From Mastacembelus armatus (taxonomy: Eukaryota; Chordata; Actinopteri; Synbranchiformes; Mastacembelidae): a stretch of 64,000 bases of DNA. The notes below the pieces were generated by a model. That model ran no database searches and had not been told where the DNA came from. It was given only the letters and a program-made list of their open reading frames with translations. This document shows, one piece after another, positions 21,747-34,200 of this stretch (its first letter is position 1; every line of letters begins with the position of its first letter). The stretch lies in the NCBI RefSeq assembly GCF_900324485.2, contig NC_046648.1:17047739-17111738 (forward strand). The letters run 5' to 3'. A program made the translations under genes and the position numbers.

Positions 21747-24509
21747 TCATTTCTCAGGCTGAGGTCCGAGCCACTTCTCTCCTGAAACATAAAATACATA
21801 GAAACACAGAACACAGTTAATTGTGGTATTACATTTTTACCAGTGTCTAAATATACATATCTATATCTTCAGTTTGTCTATAACTGTATACAATTCACAA
21901 ATGTATCAAATTCACCAGTAGATTACGATTATGTCCAGTGTCACTTTAACCATCATTTTGTCACATTTATTTATTTATTTGTTTGTGTTGCTCAGTGAAG
22001 TAGTTTGTTCACCAATGCAGTGGGCCATGAGCTCAAATCTGTCAGATCCAAAAAACACCTCTGCTTTGCTATTTACATGGCAAACCAGCAGAGGGAAGCC
22101 AAACGCCTGGAAAGAGGCAACAAGAAAAGCTTTAGATCATGAAGTTGTAACGTCTCATCTCTCTTGCCAGAATCCAAAAGGAGAACTGAAGGACAACTGA
22201 CCCCATAGTCAAGTGCGTCCTGTGTTGTGCTTCTCAGCTTGTCTTTCATCTTAAGTGAGGTGTACAGCTCCAACAGTTCTTTAATCTCACTTTCAGACAG
22301 TCCTGCTTTCACTGCTGCCTGCAAACAAAGAGAAAATAATTAATACAGATAAAAAGTGTGAAACAACTAAACAGTGCTTCTTCTGAGCTGGTACCTCAGA
22401 CAGGGATCCAGGTTCAGTGATGTCTTTGTCTTCATTCCAAATTCTTAAAAACAGTTCCCGGGACACTTGCTCTGCCATCGTGTTTCCACCCTCCCTCTCT
22501 TGCACTGCTGTTAGAAATCTCATTGCAGACAAGGAGCCTGGGATGTAAAAAAAAAACAAACAGAAACTCACTGTATTATCAGCTTTTCTCAGTAGAAAGA
22601 AATATTACCACAACAGGCTGGATTACCTGTCCCCACATGTCACGACCCACACCTCTTTTCTGCTTTGGACTCTTAATTTGAAGTCTTTTCTAGTTTCTGT
22701 TCCTTCCCTTAGTGTTTCTAGTTTTACTTTTGTCATTAATGTCTGATTGGTTTCACCAGTGCCCTGTTGGTTTTGTGTTCCTTGCCAGGTTCTGTGCTCC
22801 TGGACTTCTGTTCTGTGTATTCGTTGTATTATTTCTCCAGGAGTCTTGCTGAAATTCGTGTTTTCCTGGACTCTTCTCAATTGTTAGGCAACTGTTAAAT
22901 CTCAAGTCTGTAAAGGTCAATTTGTCTTAAACCGCTTTCTCTTACTCACCATATTAACCACACCCAAGAATATATGAAGCGACACGCCTCAGGCCTGCAG
23001 ATCGTTTTGTTTCCCTACAAACCATGTGTGTGTGTGTGTGTGAATGCAGAACAAAGAGAAGCAGTGTAATTTAAAAAGAGTTTCTTTAACTATTGACTGC
23101 ATTTGTTTGACACTTAAGGCTCTGTTTTATAGACCAGTCCTGTGTTAAAATTAGAATGTATAAAAAAAAAATGGTGATGCAAATTGTTCTCACATGTGAG
23201 AAACTATGTTTGGCATTTCTGGGTGAAGAATGACTAAAGTGATTAATGACTTATTAAAATAATGGTGATAAATAATAATCATTTGATCATTGTAGTTCTA
23301 ATTAAAATCTGTCTTTAAGGCCCTCATAGTTCAGCTAATATGGAGCTTACATTTCTAAATGAAACTGATGTTCAGTGAAATTACCACAGAGTAAACTTGA
23401 GGCTTGGAGAAAAATCTAAACCACGAATGGAAAAGGCGGATACTTGTTTTTGCCAGACGTCATCAAGCCAGTTATTCCAGCTGCGGCCTAAGTGATAAAC
23501 GTTAAACAGCATTGATCCTGGTTTTCTGTACCTTTTTTGAAGATGACCCCAATAGGGTCAGCAGGATGCTGCATAGGGACATTAAAATAATCTCTCAAGC
23601 GGCTCAGATCCTTGTCCATATACAGAACCTTCTTCTGAACCATAGCAGGCGATTTGTTGCCTGTCATGACAGAAAAACAGCATGTGATTAAAAACATAAA
23701 CATAGCAGGGGTGATTTCAGGCCATTTTTAGGGATGCACATGCACACCTAAATTTCATCTCAGCACACTAAAATAAATGATGAATCATTAAGCCTATTAT
23801 TAACTAACCTTAGATTTTGGGGATGTTTCAGTTTTGTGAGTTTGTGCTTGTTAGATAAATAAAAATCTGTTTTATATTCACATTAACCCTAAATCAGCTC
23901 CAAATGGCTAACTAGCCTACATCAACAGGAACACAGCTGATTAGAAAACCACCCTTTATTGAGTGGCCTACCATTTTTATGATAAAATTATACATATTGA
24001 CTATATGCAATTACACAAGAAAAGTAAATTTACATTTATTTTACATTTTAGTACATTTATGTTTTTTTGATTCAAAGAAAACAAGCAGGTTCAGATGTGA
24101 AAGTAAAGTTATACCTCTTATTATAGATTCTGTGATTAGATGCTAAGGAGAGGAGGGGGGAGAGGGGGAGAAGAGGAGGGAGCACACGATCCTCGAATCA
24201 CCCCTGGACCATACAGCATATAGTTTACCGGTGTCAGGTGTTTACTTACCTGATCCTTTCATGACGCCACCCAAAAACGCAGGGCGAAATTTGAGATCTA
24301 TGTTCCACACGTTTTTGTAGCGGCAGATGACCTGGAACCACAAATATACAAATATATCTGTGAAAACCTTTTTTTTTTTTTTTTTTTTTAGCGCATTCTT
24401 CGGTCGTGGTATTGATTCTGTCATTTAACAAGGCACAAACCTCGAAGCCAAGCCAAGAGTATGGAGAAGCCACATCGTAGAACAACTCGACCACCTTCTT
24501 AGAGGTCAT
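21747..24509 (-). CDS. gstk1: Glutathione S-transferase kappa 1, type B, copy B3
   Basis: Seven exons: 24441-24509, 24250-24331, 23532-23660, 22395-22537, 22202-22318, 22013-22106, 21747-21781; 222 aa, open, with canonical splice sites and Ser15. Differences from B1 include TSLKMKDK for TSPKMKDK in exon 5 and NTMAEQV for NTKAEQV in exon 4. The coding sequence is very close to B4, which fits the view that S3 and S4 derive from a recent shared duplication. It ends QPEK without a PTS1. Confidence 0.9.
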
Positions 24510-26379
24510 CTTGGAGTCTGCAGGGTAGGGGGCTGTTTGTTTTGTAACTCTATAAACGTGAATGACGTAACAAAGTTCTTGCAGTCTCACTCTCACTGTG
24601 TGCGAGTTCAACTATACCGATGTAATCCAGTCAGTCAGAAAAAGTGACAGATATGATCAGAAATCACTTTTATTGGTTTTAACAACAAAGTCCGTCTGTG
24701 GTCGATCAAAGTTAGCTGGATCTGCAAGTCCCGTGGATTTGTTCCGCCATAACGTGTTAGAAAAATAAAATAAAACGAAACCACTGTCACATCACCGCCT
24801 TCTTAAGGAACAACAGCATATTTGGGTGCCAACAGCGAGACTCCGTTAATCTTCTGTAAATATCATACACGGTCTTTGTAAGTGCGATGACCATAGTGTC
24901 CCTTTCACCACGTCCCAGTGTTACTCTGTCAGCTTCAAGTCGCAGAAATATATGTGCAAAATGACATATATGTGCAAAATGACATATATGTGCAAAACGA
25001 ATTAGATGTGTAAAGAAGCCGCATCCTTTGAAGGCTTCACTACGTTACAGTGTCTCCATCTCCTCCACCTCCTCCTCATCCATCTTTGTTTTATTTTTGT
25101 TTTTTATTTTATTTGATTTATTTTTTTTATTTTTTCTACATTTATTGGAGTTTTGTGGGAAAGAAGTGTAGTCTATATGTGCGTTATTGCCATCTACTGG
25201 ACAGTAAGGAGCACTACGTTAACAGAAAAATAATTTTTTTGTAAGTTGTTTTAGGTATATAATTGCTATGTTTAATATGAGATGCATTAAAAAAATAAGC
25301 ATGTTTATTTTAGAATATTTCATCATATTAATTTCCCAACTTACTTACTTTACTTATTTTTGCATGATTTTACACAGAAAACCTAAATTGCAGCTTCCAT
25401 TTGGTGATTTTCTTTTTTTTTTTTAGGCTGTTTTGCGCACTCAGCATGTTTAAGGTCTACCTACAGATTTTCCAGTGATGTTCAGGTCACGGTGCTGTGA
25501 GGGCCGTTCCACAAGCTTCACCTAGTGTTTCTTGTGTAGTGTGTGGTAGATTTTTAGGGTTTACTTTGGATCTTTGTCCTCACTTTCTTCACTGACGGCT
25601 CGACTGTGCCGCTGGCCGACACACAGACCCCTAACAGAATATTTGCTCCCTCACACTTAACCGTTGCCAAAGCATTTTCCCCAATATTCTTAACAAAACA
25701 AAAAGTATGTAATAATAGACTTATATTTTGAGGGGTTCTATTGGTTGTCAGCTGTTATAGTTTCTTTTTACTTTGCACTGTGGGAGGAAGCCAGAGAAAA
25801 CCCAAAGGAAGAAAAGCCCCGGGTCGAACAGGATTCCAACCTGGAACATTCTGCTGTAATTACAGCCTCCACATCACTGTGCCAAGCAACTTGTATATTT
25901 ATAAAAACGAAGTGACTATCTGACCATGATGTCCACAACCTCAATGCCGTTCTTGCACATACAGATAGGAGCCCCAAAAATAAATCTTACATATGAGTTT
26001 GTTTTGCGTTTCCTTTGCCAGTAAACAGACTTCAGTGATGAATGTAAAGATCCATTGACCTTAACTGAAATAAATATGTCTTTCTGACAAGATTCACACA
26101 GCAGCATAAAATGTTTAATAACAGAACACTTACACTGTTGTTTCAGCCACTCTCGGTAGTTTTGTATGTTGTACATTTCACTGAAATACAATTTAAAGAT
26201 TTGTATCAATCTAGAATATCACTGCTATGACAGTAAAATCTTTATATTATCAGACATACGTTTTCCTTTTACACCCTATTTACATATAAGCCATCCACCA
26301 GGATAATAAAGTAGTAACCATATAGGCTAGCAATGTCTATATGTATATTAATCAATCTACAATCTACAAATGAATATTT

Positions 26380-29300
26380 AGGCCCGAGCCCACTGAAAGT
26401 GCAGGCAAGGGCCTATTGTAATCGCTTAGTGAGCCAGGAGTACAAAACTGCAAGGGGTCCCCCCAGGTAGCATGGACGACCTACCCACACCCCACCATGA
26501 CGTGGGACTGCGCGAGACCTTTCCGAAAATATATATATTATGATTGACAGGTGGCCGTGGGCCTGGAAATCGTTAGGAATATTCTTCTTATTATTATACT
26601 TTTTCTGCACTTTAAACTCAATTTTGACCCCCTGAACATATTCGAAAACTCACGAAAATTTGCACCCAAGTCAGAATCGTGAAAAAATTTTGTTTTTGAA
26701 AGGTTTCACACACGACCTCAAAACAATGGCTCCACAGCGCCCCCGAGAAAAGTCGAAATACATTGGGCCTATGGGAGGCCCAATGGGAGGGCAAGCAAAA
26801 AAGCCTATCATGTCAAGGTCGTATGACCAACAGGAAGTCCACCAGCCTGGAGTTTATCTAAAGGTCATTGAGTTCGCCGTTTTTTGCTGCCCTCGCATTC
26901 TTTCGAACTTGTCCTAGGGCTTTTCACCGATTGAGCTCATTTTTGGTCAGCATCATCTAGACTCATGGGGCTGCAAAAGTTATCCAAATTTTTTCGCTCG
27001 CTTTCACGGTTTTCGTTTGACGCCGCCTCCCAGCCGACGTACGATTTTTGGCTCGCCACCATTTCTTCAACTTGTAATAACTCTCACACGCATGGTCGGA
27101 TTTGAATCGGACCAATTGATGAATTGTAGTCCCTGCCGCCCTGAACCCATTTCATTAAACTAAATCAAAATAGGCCCTATAGCGCCCCCTGTATAACGAT
27201 TTGAAAATTGCCATTCAAACCAAAACATTTACTTTGTCAGAATTGTACCAAATTTGGCACAGACATCCTTTAGGGCATCCTGATCATAAAAGCCAATTGG
27301 ACCCATACCCTATTTTCAATGCTGTTGCCTTGGCGATGACCAAATCTCACCATTCATTTCCAATGGGAATTTTGCAAAATGTCCAGTTTCGCACACCTCG
27401 TACTTGAGCGAACTCGTCCTAGGGCTTTTGACCAAATGAGCTGATTCTTGGTCAGCATCATCTAGACATGTGGGCCAGCTAAAGTTATCCAAATTTTTCT
27501 TGCTAACTTTTACGGATTTCCTTTGCTGGACCTCAGAATTTGACCTATGTTTTGCCATCTTCAAATTGTGATAACTCACAAACGCATGGTCAGATTTCAA
27601 TCGGACCAATTAATGAATTGCAGAGCCCACTGGCCTGAACCCATGTGACTTAAGAAAATCACTATAGATGCAATAGCGCCCCCTATGTACTTGCACTTAC
27701 TTTGTCAGAACTGTACCAAATTTGGCACAGACCTCCGTGATGGCCCACTAAATCATGTGGTCTATTTGGGGGAGGTGTGGGGGGGTGCGAATAGCGCCCC
27801 CTATGTACTTGCACTTACTTTGTCAGAATTGTACCAAATTTGGCACAGACGTCCGCGTGGGTCCACTAAAGTACATGGTCTACTTGGGGGGGGGGGATAC
27901 CGCCCCCTATATACTTATACTTACTTTGTCAGAATTGTACCAAATTTGGCACAGACGTCTGCGGGGGTCCACTAAAGGATGTGGTCTACTTGGGGGGGGG
28001 ATAGCGCCCCCTATGTACTTACACTTACTTTGTCAGAATTGTACCAAATTTGGCACAGACATCCTTTAGGGCATCCTGATCATAAAAGCCAATTGGACCC
28101 ATACCCTATTTTCAATGCTGTTGCCTTGGCGATGACCAAATCTCACCATTCATTTCCAATGGGAATTTTGCAAAATGTCCAGTTTCGCACACCTCGTACT
28201 TGAGCGAACTCGTCCTAGGGCTTTTGACCAAATGAGCTGATTCTTGGTCAGCATCATCTAGACATGTGGGCCAGCTAAAGTTATCCAAATTTTTCTTGCT
28301 AACTTTTACGGATTTCCTTTGCTGGACCTCAGAATTTGACCTATGTTTTGCCATCTTCAAATTGTGATAACTCACAAACGCATGGTCAGATTTCAATCGG
28401 ACCAATTGATGAATTGCAGAGCCCACTGGCCTGAACCCATGTGACTTAAGAAAATCACTATAGATGCAATAGCGCCCCCTATGTACTTGCACTTACTTTG
28501 TCAGAACTGTACCAAATTTGGCACAGACCTCCGTGATGGCCCACTAAATCATGTGGTCTATTTGGGGGAGGTGTGGGGGGTGCGAATAGCACCCCCTATG
28601 TACTTGCACTTACTTTGTCAGAATTGTACCAAATTTGGCACAGACGTCCGCGTGGGTCCACTAAAGTACATGGTCTACTTGGGGGGGGGGATAGCGCCCC
28701 CTATGTACTTACACTTACTTTGTCAGAATTGTACCAAATTTGGCACAGACGTCCTTTAGGGCATCCTGATCATAAAAGCCAATTGGACCCATACCCTATT
28801 TTCAATGCTGTTGCCTTGGCGATGACCAAATCTCACCATTCATTTCCAATGGGAATTTTGCAAAATGTCCAGTTTCGCACACCTCGTACTTGAGCGAACT
28901 CGTCCTAGGGCTTTTGACCAAATGAGCTGATTCTTGGTCAGCATCATCTAGACATGTGGGCCAGCTAAAGTTATCCAAATTTTTCTTGCTAACTTTTACG
29001 GATTTCCTTTGCTGGACCTCAGAATTTGACCTATGTTTTGCCATCTTCAAATTGTGATAACTCACAAACGCATGGTCAGATTTCAATCGGACCAATTGAT
29101 GAATTGCAGAGCCCACTGGCCTGAACCCATGTGACTTAAGAAAATCACTATAGATGCAATAGCGCCCCCTATGTACTTGCACTTACTTTGTCAGAACTGT
29201 ACCAAATTTGGCACAGACCTCCGTGATGGCCCACTAAATCATGTGGTCTATTTGGGGGAGGTGTGGGGGGGTGCGAATAGCGCCCCCTATGTACTTGCAC

Positions 29301-30631
29301 TTATTTTGTCAGAATTGTACCAAATTTGGCACAGACGTCCGCGTGGGTCCACTAAAGTACATGGTCTACTTGGGGGGGGGGATAGCGCCCCCTATATACT
29401 TATACTTACTTTGTCAGAATTGTACCAAATTTGGCACAGACGTCTGCCGGGGTCCACTAAAGGATGTGGTCTACTTGGGGGGGGGATAGCGCCCCCTATG
29501 TACTTACACTTACTTTGTCAGAATTGTACCAAATTTGGCACAGACGTCCGCGGGGGTCCACTAAATGACGTGGTCCTCTTGGGGGGCGGTATTGGGGGGC
29601 AGCCAATTTTTGGGGGGTAGTCAATTCAGGGGGGCTACTCAGGGACACTGTCCCATTCAGGGGGGCACCTAGGGGAGGCACTCGGGGGAGGTGGTCTCCT
29701 CAGTGGTTTGGTCCGTTCATGGAGAGGCGCTTAGGGATGCGGTTTGTTCGGGGACGCGGTTCACTGGGGGACGCGGTTCGCTCGAGGCGAGGGCCGTTCA
29801 TCGCCACTTGCGGCTGTATTTGTGAGAACCCGGGTCCCGTGACTTCCGGGAGGGTCTTATTTTGGCGAAGCCAGCAGGATCTCCTAGCCCCTCACTTGCG
29901 CCAACTTGGTATTATTAGTTAATTGTCACCTGTTCTGTGCTTATCTTCCAGATAAGTACCGTGCACCTGTCCAGAGACAACCGCCAGATTGTCTGCCGTT
30001 ACTCCTAGATCACCAGTCGTCCCGGTCTAGTCCAAGACCTGATCTTTCCTCAGTCTTCCTGGAGATCCCGAATCCTGGCCTGCTCGCTGTTCTTTTCGTC
30101 CCCTGGACACTCAGTTTGGGAGTCCTTCCTTTTCGTCCTGAGGACAAGGTACCCAGTGACTTTTTGTTTTCCCCGTTGGTTCCTTCGCTACAAGGAAAGC
30201 CGGAGAGGAGTTATTATTTTTTCCCAACTCTTAAGTTCCCCGGAGTTGCTAAACGAAGAGGGGTTTTTTCTGTTGTTCCCTTCCTAAAAGGACTGACCCA
30301 CTAGTACTGCCGAGTAAGTGTGGTTGTGACTCTTTGTTTCTGACCCGGCAGAGCGCTTTAGTAGCAATTTCCTGTTTTTTCCCCACGTATCCTGAGCCGG
30401 AGTTTTGGAGCCCTCTTCCCTCCTCCGCCGTTTCTACCTCAGTGTAGTCTCCCTGCACAACGCTGGATTCCGAGACCAGGAGGATCAGTTACCTGTCTCC
30501 TAGCTCCATCTACTGGTCACAACTCCCACGCACCTGGTTCTCAATAAAAGAAGCAAACACGTTACCCTTCTGACTCTGTGTTCTGTGTGTGGCCCAGTGT
30601 GCTCCTGACCTGTTTACCTGAGTTATGACAG
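26380..30631. mobile_element. Composite repeat insertion (4.25 kb) in S3, fossil element
   Basis: Same site and same ends as the S2 copy (start AGGCCCGAGCCC; end GAGTTATGACA, a terminus typical of LTR-type repeats). It includes ~700 bp missing from the S2 copy (about 26517-27220, with CTATAGCGCCCCCTGTATAA near 27175). It also has a third copy of the ~690 bp higher-order repeat (long modules about 27260-27675, 28060-28470, 28745-29160). The 3' ~1 kb (about 29590-30631) is nearly identical to the S2 copy apart from a ~14 bp difference near 30392. Confidence 0.6.
27230..29585. repeat. Higher-order tandem array inside the composite insertion (S3)
   Basis: Three long modules with intervening ~100 bp modules are arranged as in S2, one long module more than the S2 copy. 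Copy-number change of the ~690 bp unit, together with the ~700 bp of extra 5' sequence, explains the length difference between the two insertions. Confidence 0.8.
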
Positions 30632-30640
30632 AATTTTCTT

Positions 30641-31248
30641 TTACGTCTCCTCTTGAGGACTTGTTTGATCTTTGAGTTCAGTTGGTCCCACTCTGTCAGA
30701 GAACACGGGAAGAGTTCCTGGAGATTTGTCACTGAAAAACAGGGGGAAATAATTACTAGTAGTACTAAGTCAAAACATACAAAGGATTACCACAACAGGC
30801 TGGATTACCTGTCCCCAAATGGGTAAAGAAAAGGGCCAGACGGAGGCTGCAAAGGGACATCAAAATAACCTGCCAAGCGGCGCAGATCCTTGTCCATGTA
30901 CAGAAACTTATTCTAAACCGTAGCAGGCGGCTTGTTATCTGTCGTGACACATAAATAGCAGATGATTTAAAACATGAACACACAACATTGTCTGCAACAC
31001 TTTCCGGGTGTAAGGTATTTACTTACCTGATCCTTGCATGACGCCGCCCAAAAGCGCAGTTTGAGATCTATGTTCCACAAGTTTCTGTAGCGACACATGA
31101 CCTGGAACCACAAATATATCAGCGCAAACCTTCATTTTTAGCGCAGTCTGCGGTCGTGGTATTTTAACAAGGCACAAACCTCAAAGCCAAGCCAAGAGTA
31201 TGGAGAAATCACATCGTAGAACAACTCGACCACCTTCTTGGAGGTCAT
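30641..31248 (-). pseudogene. Chimera A4: broken gstk1-A/Rap1GAP fusion
   Basis: Equivalent exons: 31180-31248, 31027-31101, 30809-30938, 30641-30731. Exon 2 is 75 nt instead of 82: it lacks 7 nt (GGCGCAG on the plus strand) after AAAGCGCAG near 31059, which shifts the frame. Exon 3 also has a TAG in place of CAG in the PAMVQNK stretch (PATV then stop, near 30915). Exon 1 carries V14I (DVISPYSW). It cannot encode even the short chimeric protein, so this member is a pseudogene. Confidence 0.8.
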
Positions 31249-34200
31249 CTTGGAGTCTGCGGGGTCGGGGGCTCTCTGTTTTGTTTTGTTACAGTCTGAA
31301 GTAATCGTTTGAAGGAATGTGGACGACGCAGAAAAGTCTCCTTTGCCTACAACCAGTGTCACTGTGTCAGAGTTCAGACGACCTGCTGCAGGTCTGGTCG
31401 ATGTAATCCTGCAATACAATCAGTCAGTGACGGATTTTATCAGAAATCGCTTTTGTTGGTTTTAACAGCGTAGGCTGTCTGTGATCTGGAAGTCATGCGG
31501 ATAAGTAACAAACAATGTGTATTTGAACAAACCGAAACTACTGTCCGCTGCTTTTTCTTCTTCTTCTTGGAATTTATTGACGGTTCCTGAAAACACCGTA
31601 TGTGTGCATTATCGCCATCTACTGGATTATGAGGCGCACTACATTAGGAGAATACAGTGATTTCAACCGTGTGACGTAAGAAGTACTTTCAGTGGAATTA
31701 TATTTCCATGTCATAATTACTTATTACTTATAACACGTATTAGTGTTCTAAGTACAGCACTAATGAAAGGAGTGACTTTTTTTTGGACAATTGCACATCT
31801 GTGCAGGCTGATTTTGTCATTGACTGAGTTCCAGACTGACCTGGTGTTCATGTCACCATTGTTCAGCTCCCTCCTGACCCCCATCCCCACATGCTGGATC
31901 TTTGCTGTATTCATCCCCTGGAGTTTCATGATTCCCATTGTCATCCTCTTCTGTCATTTCCTTGGGAGCCAGTGTGGACAGTATTTCTGTAACAGTGGGG
32001 TTAGGACCTAAGTGGATTGATGTGAACTGAACTGAATGGACACTGGCCTGATTATTTTTATTTATTTATTTTGTCATTATGACTGAAAGAGCAGAAAAAT
32101 ATTACTAAGCTCCTTATATATTCCCTGATGATCTTGGTATATGGAAAAGTAAAATATACTGTTATTGAATAATAAATTAAGGGAAATATCAGATTATACT
32201 GATAATTTAAGAGAAGAGGTTTGTTTTAAATTAAGGGATAAAGTTGATGTTCTAATAATTATTAGAACATGAACTTATTAGAACATCCACCATGTGGCAA
32301 GACTCTTCTCAAAACATAAAACACTTAGATATACCTGTCATGAGGCAGCTTCCATTTTAAGACAGATATAAGGGTTATATTAGCTAAATATATGTTTTAA
32401 TTAAATATCAAAGACTTGCTTGAAGACATTTTTCACGTCACAGCTTGTGATGTCATTTCTCAGGCTGAGGTCCGAGCCACTTCTCTCCTGAAACATAAAA
32501 TACATAGAAACACAGAACACAGTTAGTTGTGGTATTACATTTTTACCAGTGTCTAAATATACATATCTATATCTTCAGTTTGTCTATAACTGTATACAAT
32601 TCACAAATGTATCAAATTCACCAGTAGATTACGATTATGTCCAGTGTCACTTTAACCATCATTTTGTCACATTTATTTATTTATTTGTTTGTGTTGCTCA
32701 GTGAAGTAGTTTGTTCACCAATGCAGTGGGCCATGAGCTCAAATCTGTCAGATCCAAAAAACACCTCTGCTTTGCTATTTACATGGCAAACCAGCAGAGG
32801 GAAGCCAAACGCCTGGAAAGAGGCAACAAGAAAAGCTTTAGATCATGAAGTTGTAACGTCTCATCTCTCTTGCCAGAATCCAAAAGGAGAACTGAAGGAC
32901 AACTGACCCCATAGTCAAGTGCGTCCTGTGTTGTGCTTCTCAGCTTGTCTTTCATCTTAGGTGAGGTGTACAGCTCCAACAGTTCTTTAATCTCACTTTC
33001 AGACAGTCCTGCTTTCACTGCTGCCTGCAAACAAAGAGAAAATAATTAATACAGATAAAAAGTGTGAAACAACTAAACAGTGCTTCTTCTGAGCTGGTAC
33101 CTCAGACAGGGATCCAGGTTCAGTGATGTCTTTGTCTTCATTCCAAATTCTTAAAAACAGTTCCCGGGACACTTGCTCTGCCATCGTGTTTCCACCCTCC
33201 CTCTCTTGCACTGCTGTTAGAAATCTCATTGCAGACAAGGAGCCTGGGATGTAAAAAAAAAACAAACAGAAACTCACTGTATTATCAGCTTTTCTCAGTA
33301 GAAAGAAATATTACCACAACAGGCTGGATTACCTGTCCCCACATGTCACGACCCACACCTCTTTTCTGCTTTGGACTCTTAATTTGAAGTCTTTTCTAGT
33401 TTCTGTTCCTTCCCTTAGTGTTTCTAGTTTTACTTTTGTCATTAATGTCTGATTGGTTTCACCAGTGCCCTGTTGGTTTTGTGTTCCTTGCCAGGTTCTG
33501 TGCTCCTGGACTTCTGTTCTGTGTATTCGTTGTATTATTTCTCCAGGAGTCTTGCTGAAATTCGTGTTTTCCTGGACTCTTCTCAATTGTTAGGCAACTG
33601 TTAAATCTCAAGTCTGTAAAGGTCAATTTGTCTTAAACCGCTTTCTCTTACTCACCATATTAACCACACCCAAGAATATATGAAGCGACACGCCTCAGGC
33701 CTGCAGATCGTTTTGTTTCCCTACAAACCATGTGTGTGTGTGTGTGTGAATGCAGAACAAAGAGAAGCAGTGTAATTTAAAAAGAGTTTCTTTAACTATT
33801 GACTGCATTTGTTTGACACTTAAGGCTCTGTTTTATAGACCAGTCCTGTGTTAAAATTAGAATGTATAAAAAAAAAATGGTGATGCAAATTGTTCTCACA
33901 TGTGAGAAACTATGTTTGGCATTTCTGGGTGAAGAATGACTAAAGTGATTAATGACTTATTAAAATAATGGTGATAAATAATAATCATTTGATCATTGTA
34001 GTTCTAATTAAAATCTGTCTTTAAGGCCCTCATAGTTCAGCTAATATGGAGCTTACATTTCTAAATGAAACTGATGTTCAGTGAAATTACCACAGAGTAA
34101 ACTTGAGGCTTGGAGAAAAATCTAAACCACGAATGGAAAAGGCGGATACTTGTTTTTGCCAGACGTCATCAAGCCAGTTATTCCAGCTGCGGCCTAAGTG

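Larger units (their letters stand above)
20250..30787. repeat. Tandem segment S3
   Basis: Third copy (10.5 kb). It lacks the intron 2 insert of B2 and B5 and carries the longer (4.25 kb) version of the composite insertion. A deletion of ~200 bp near 21258 removes most of the conserved spacer block found at 5041-5250 in S1. Confidence 0.9.
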
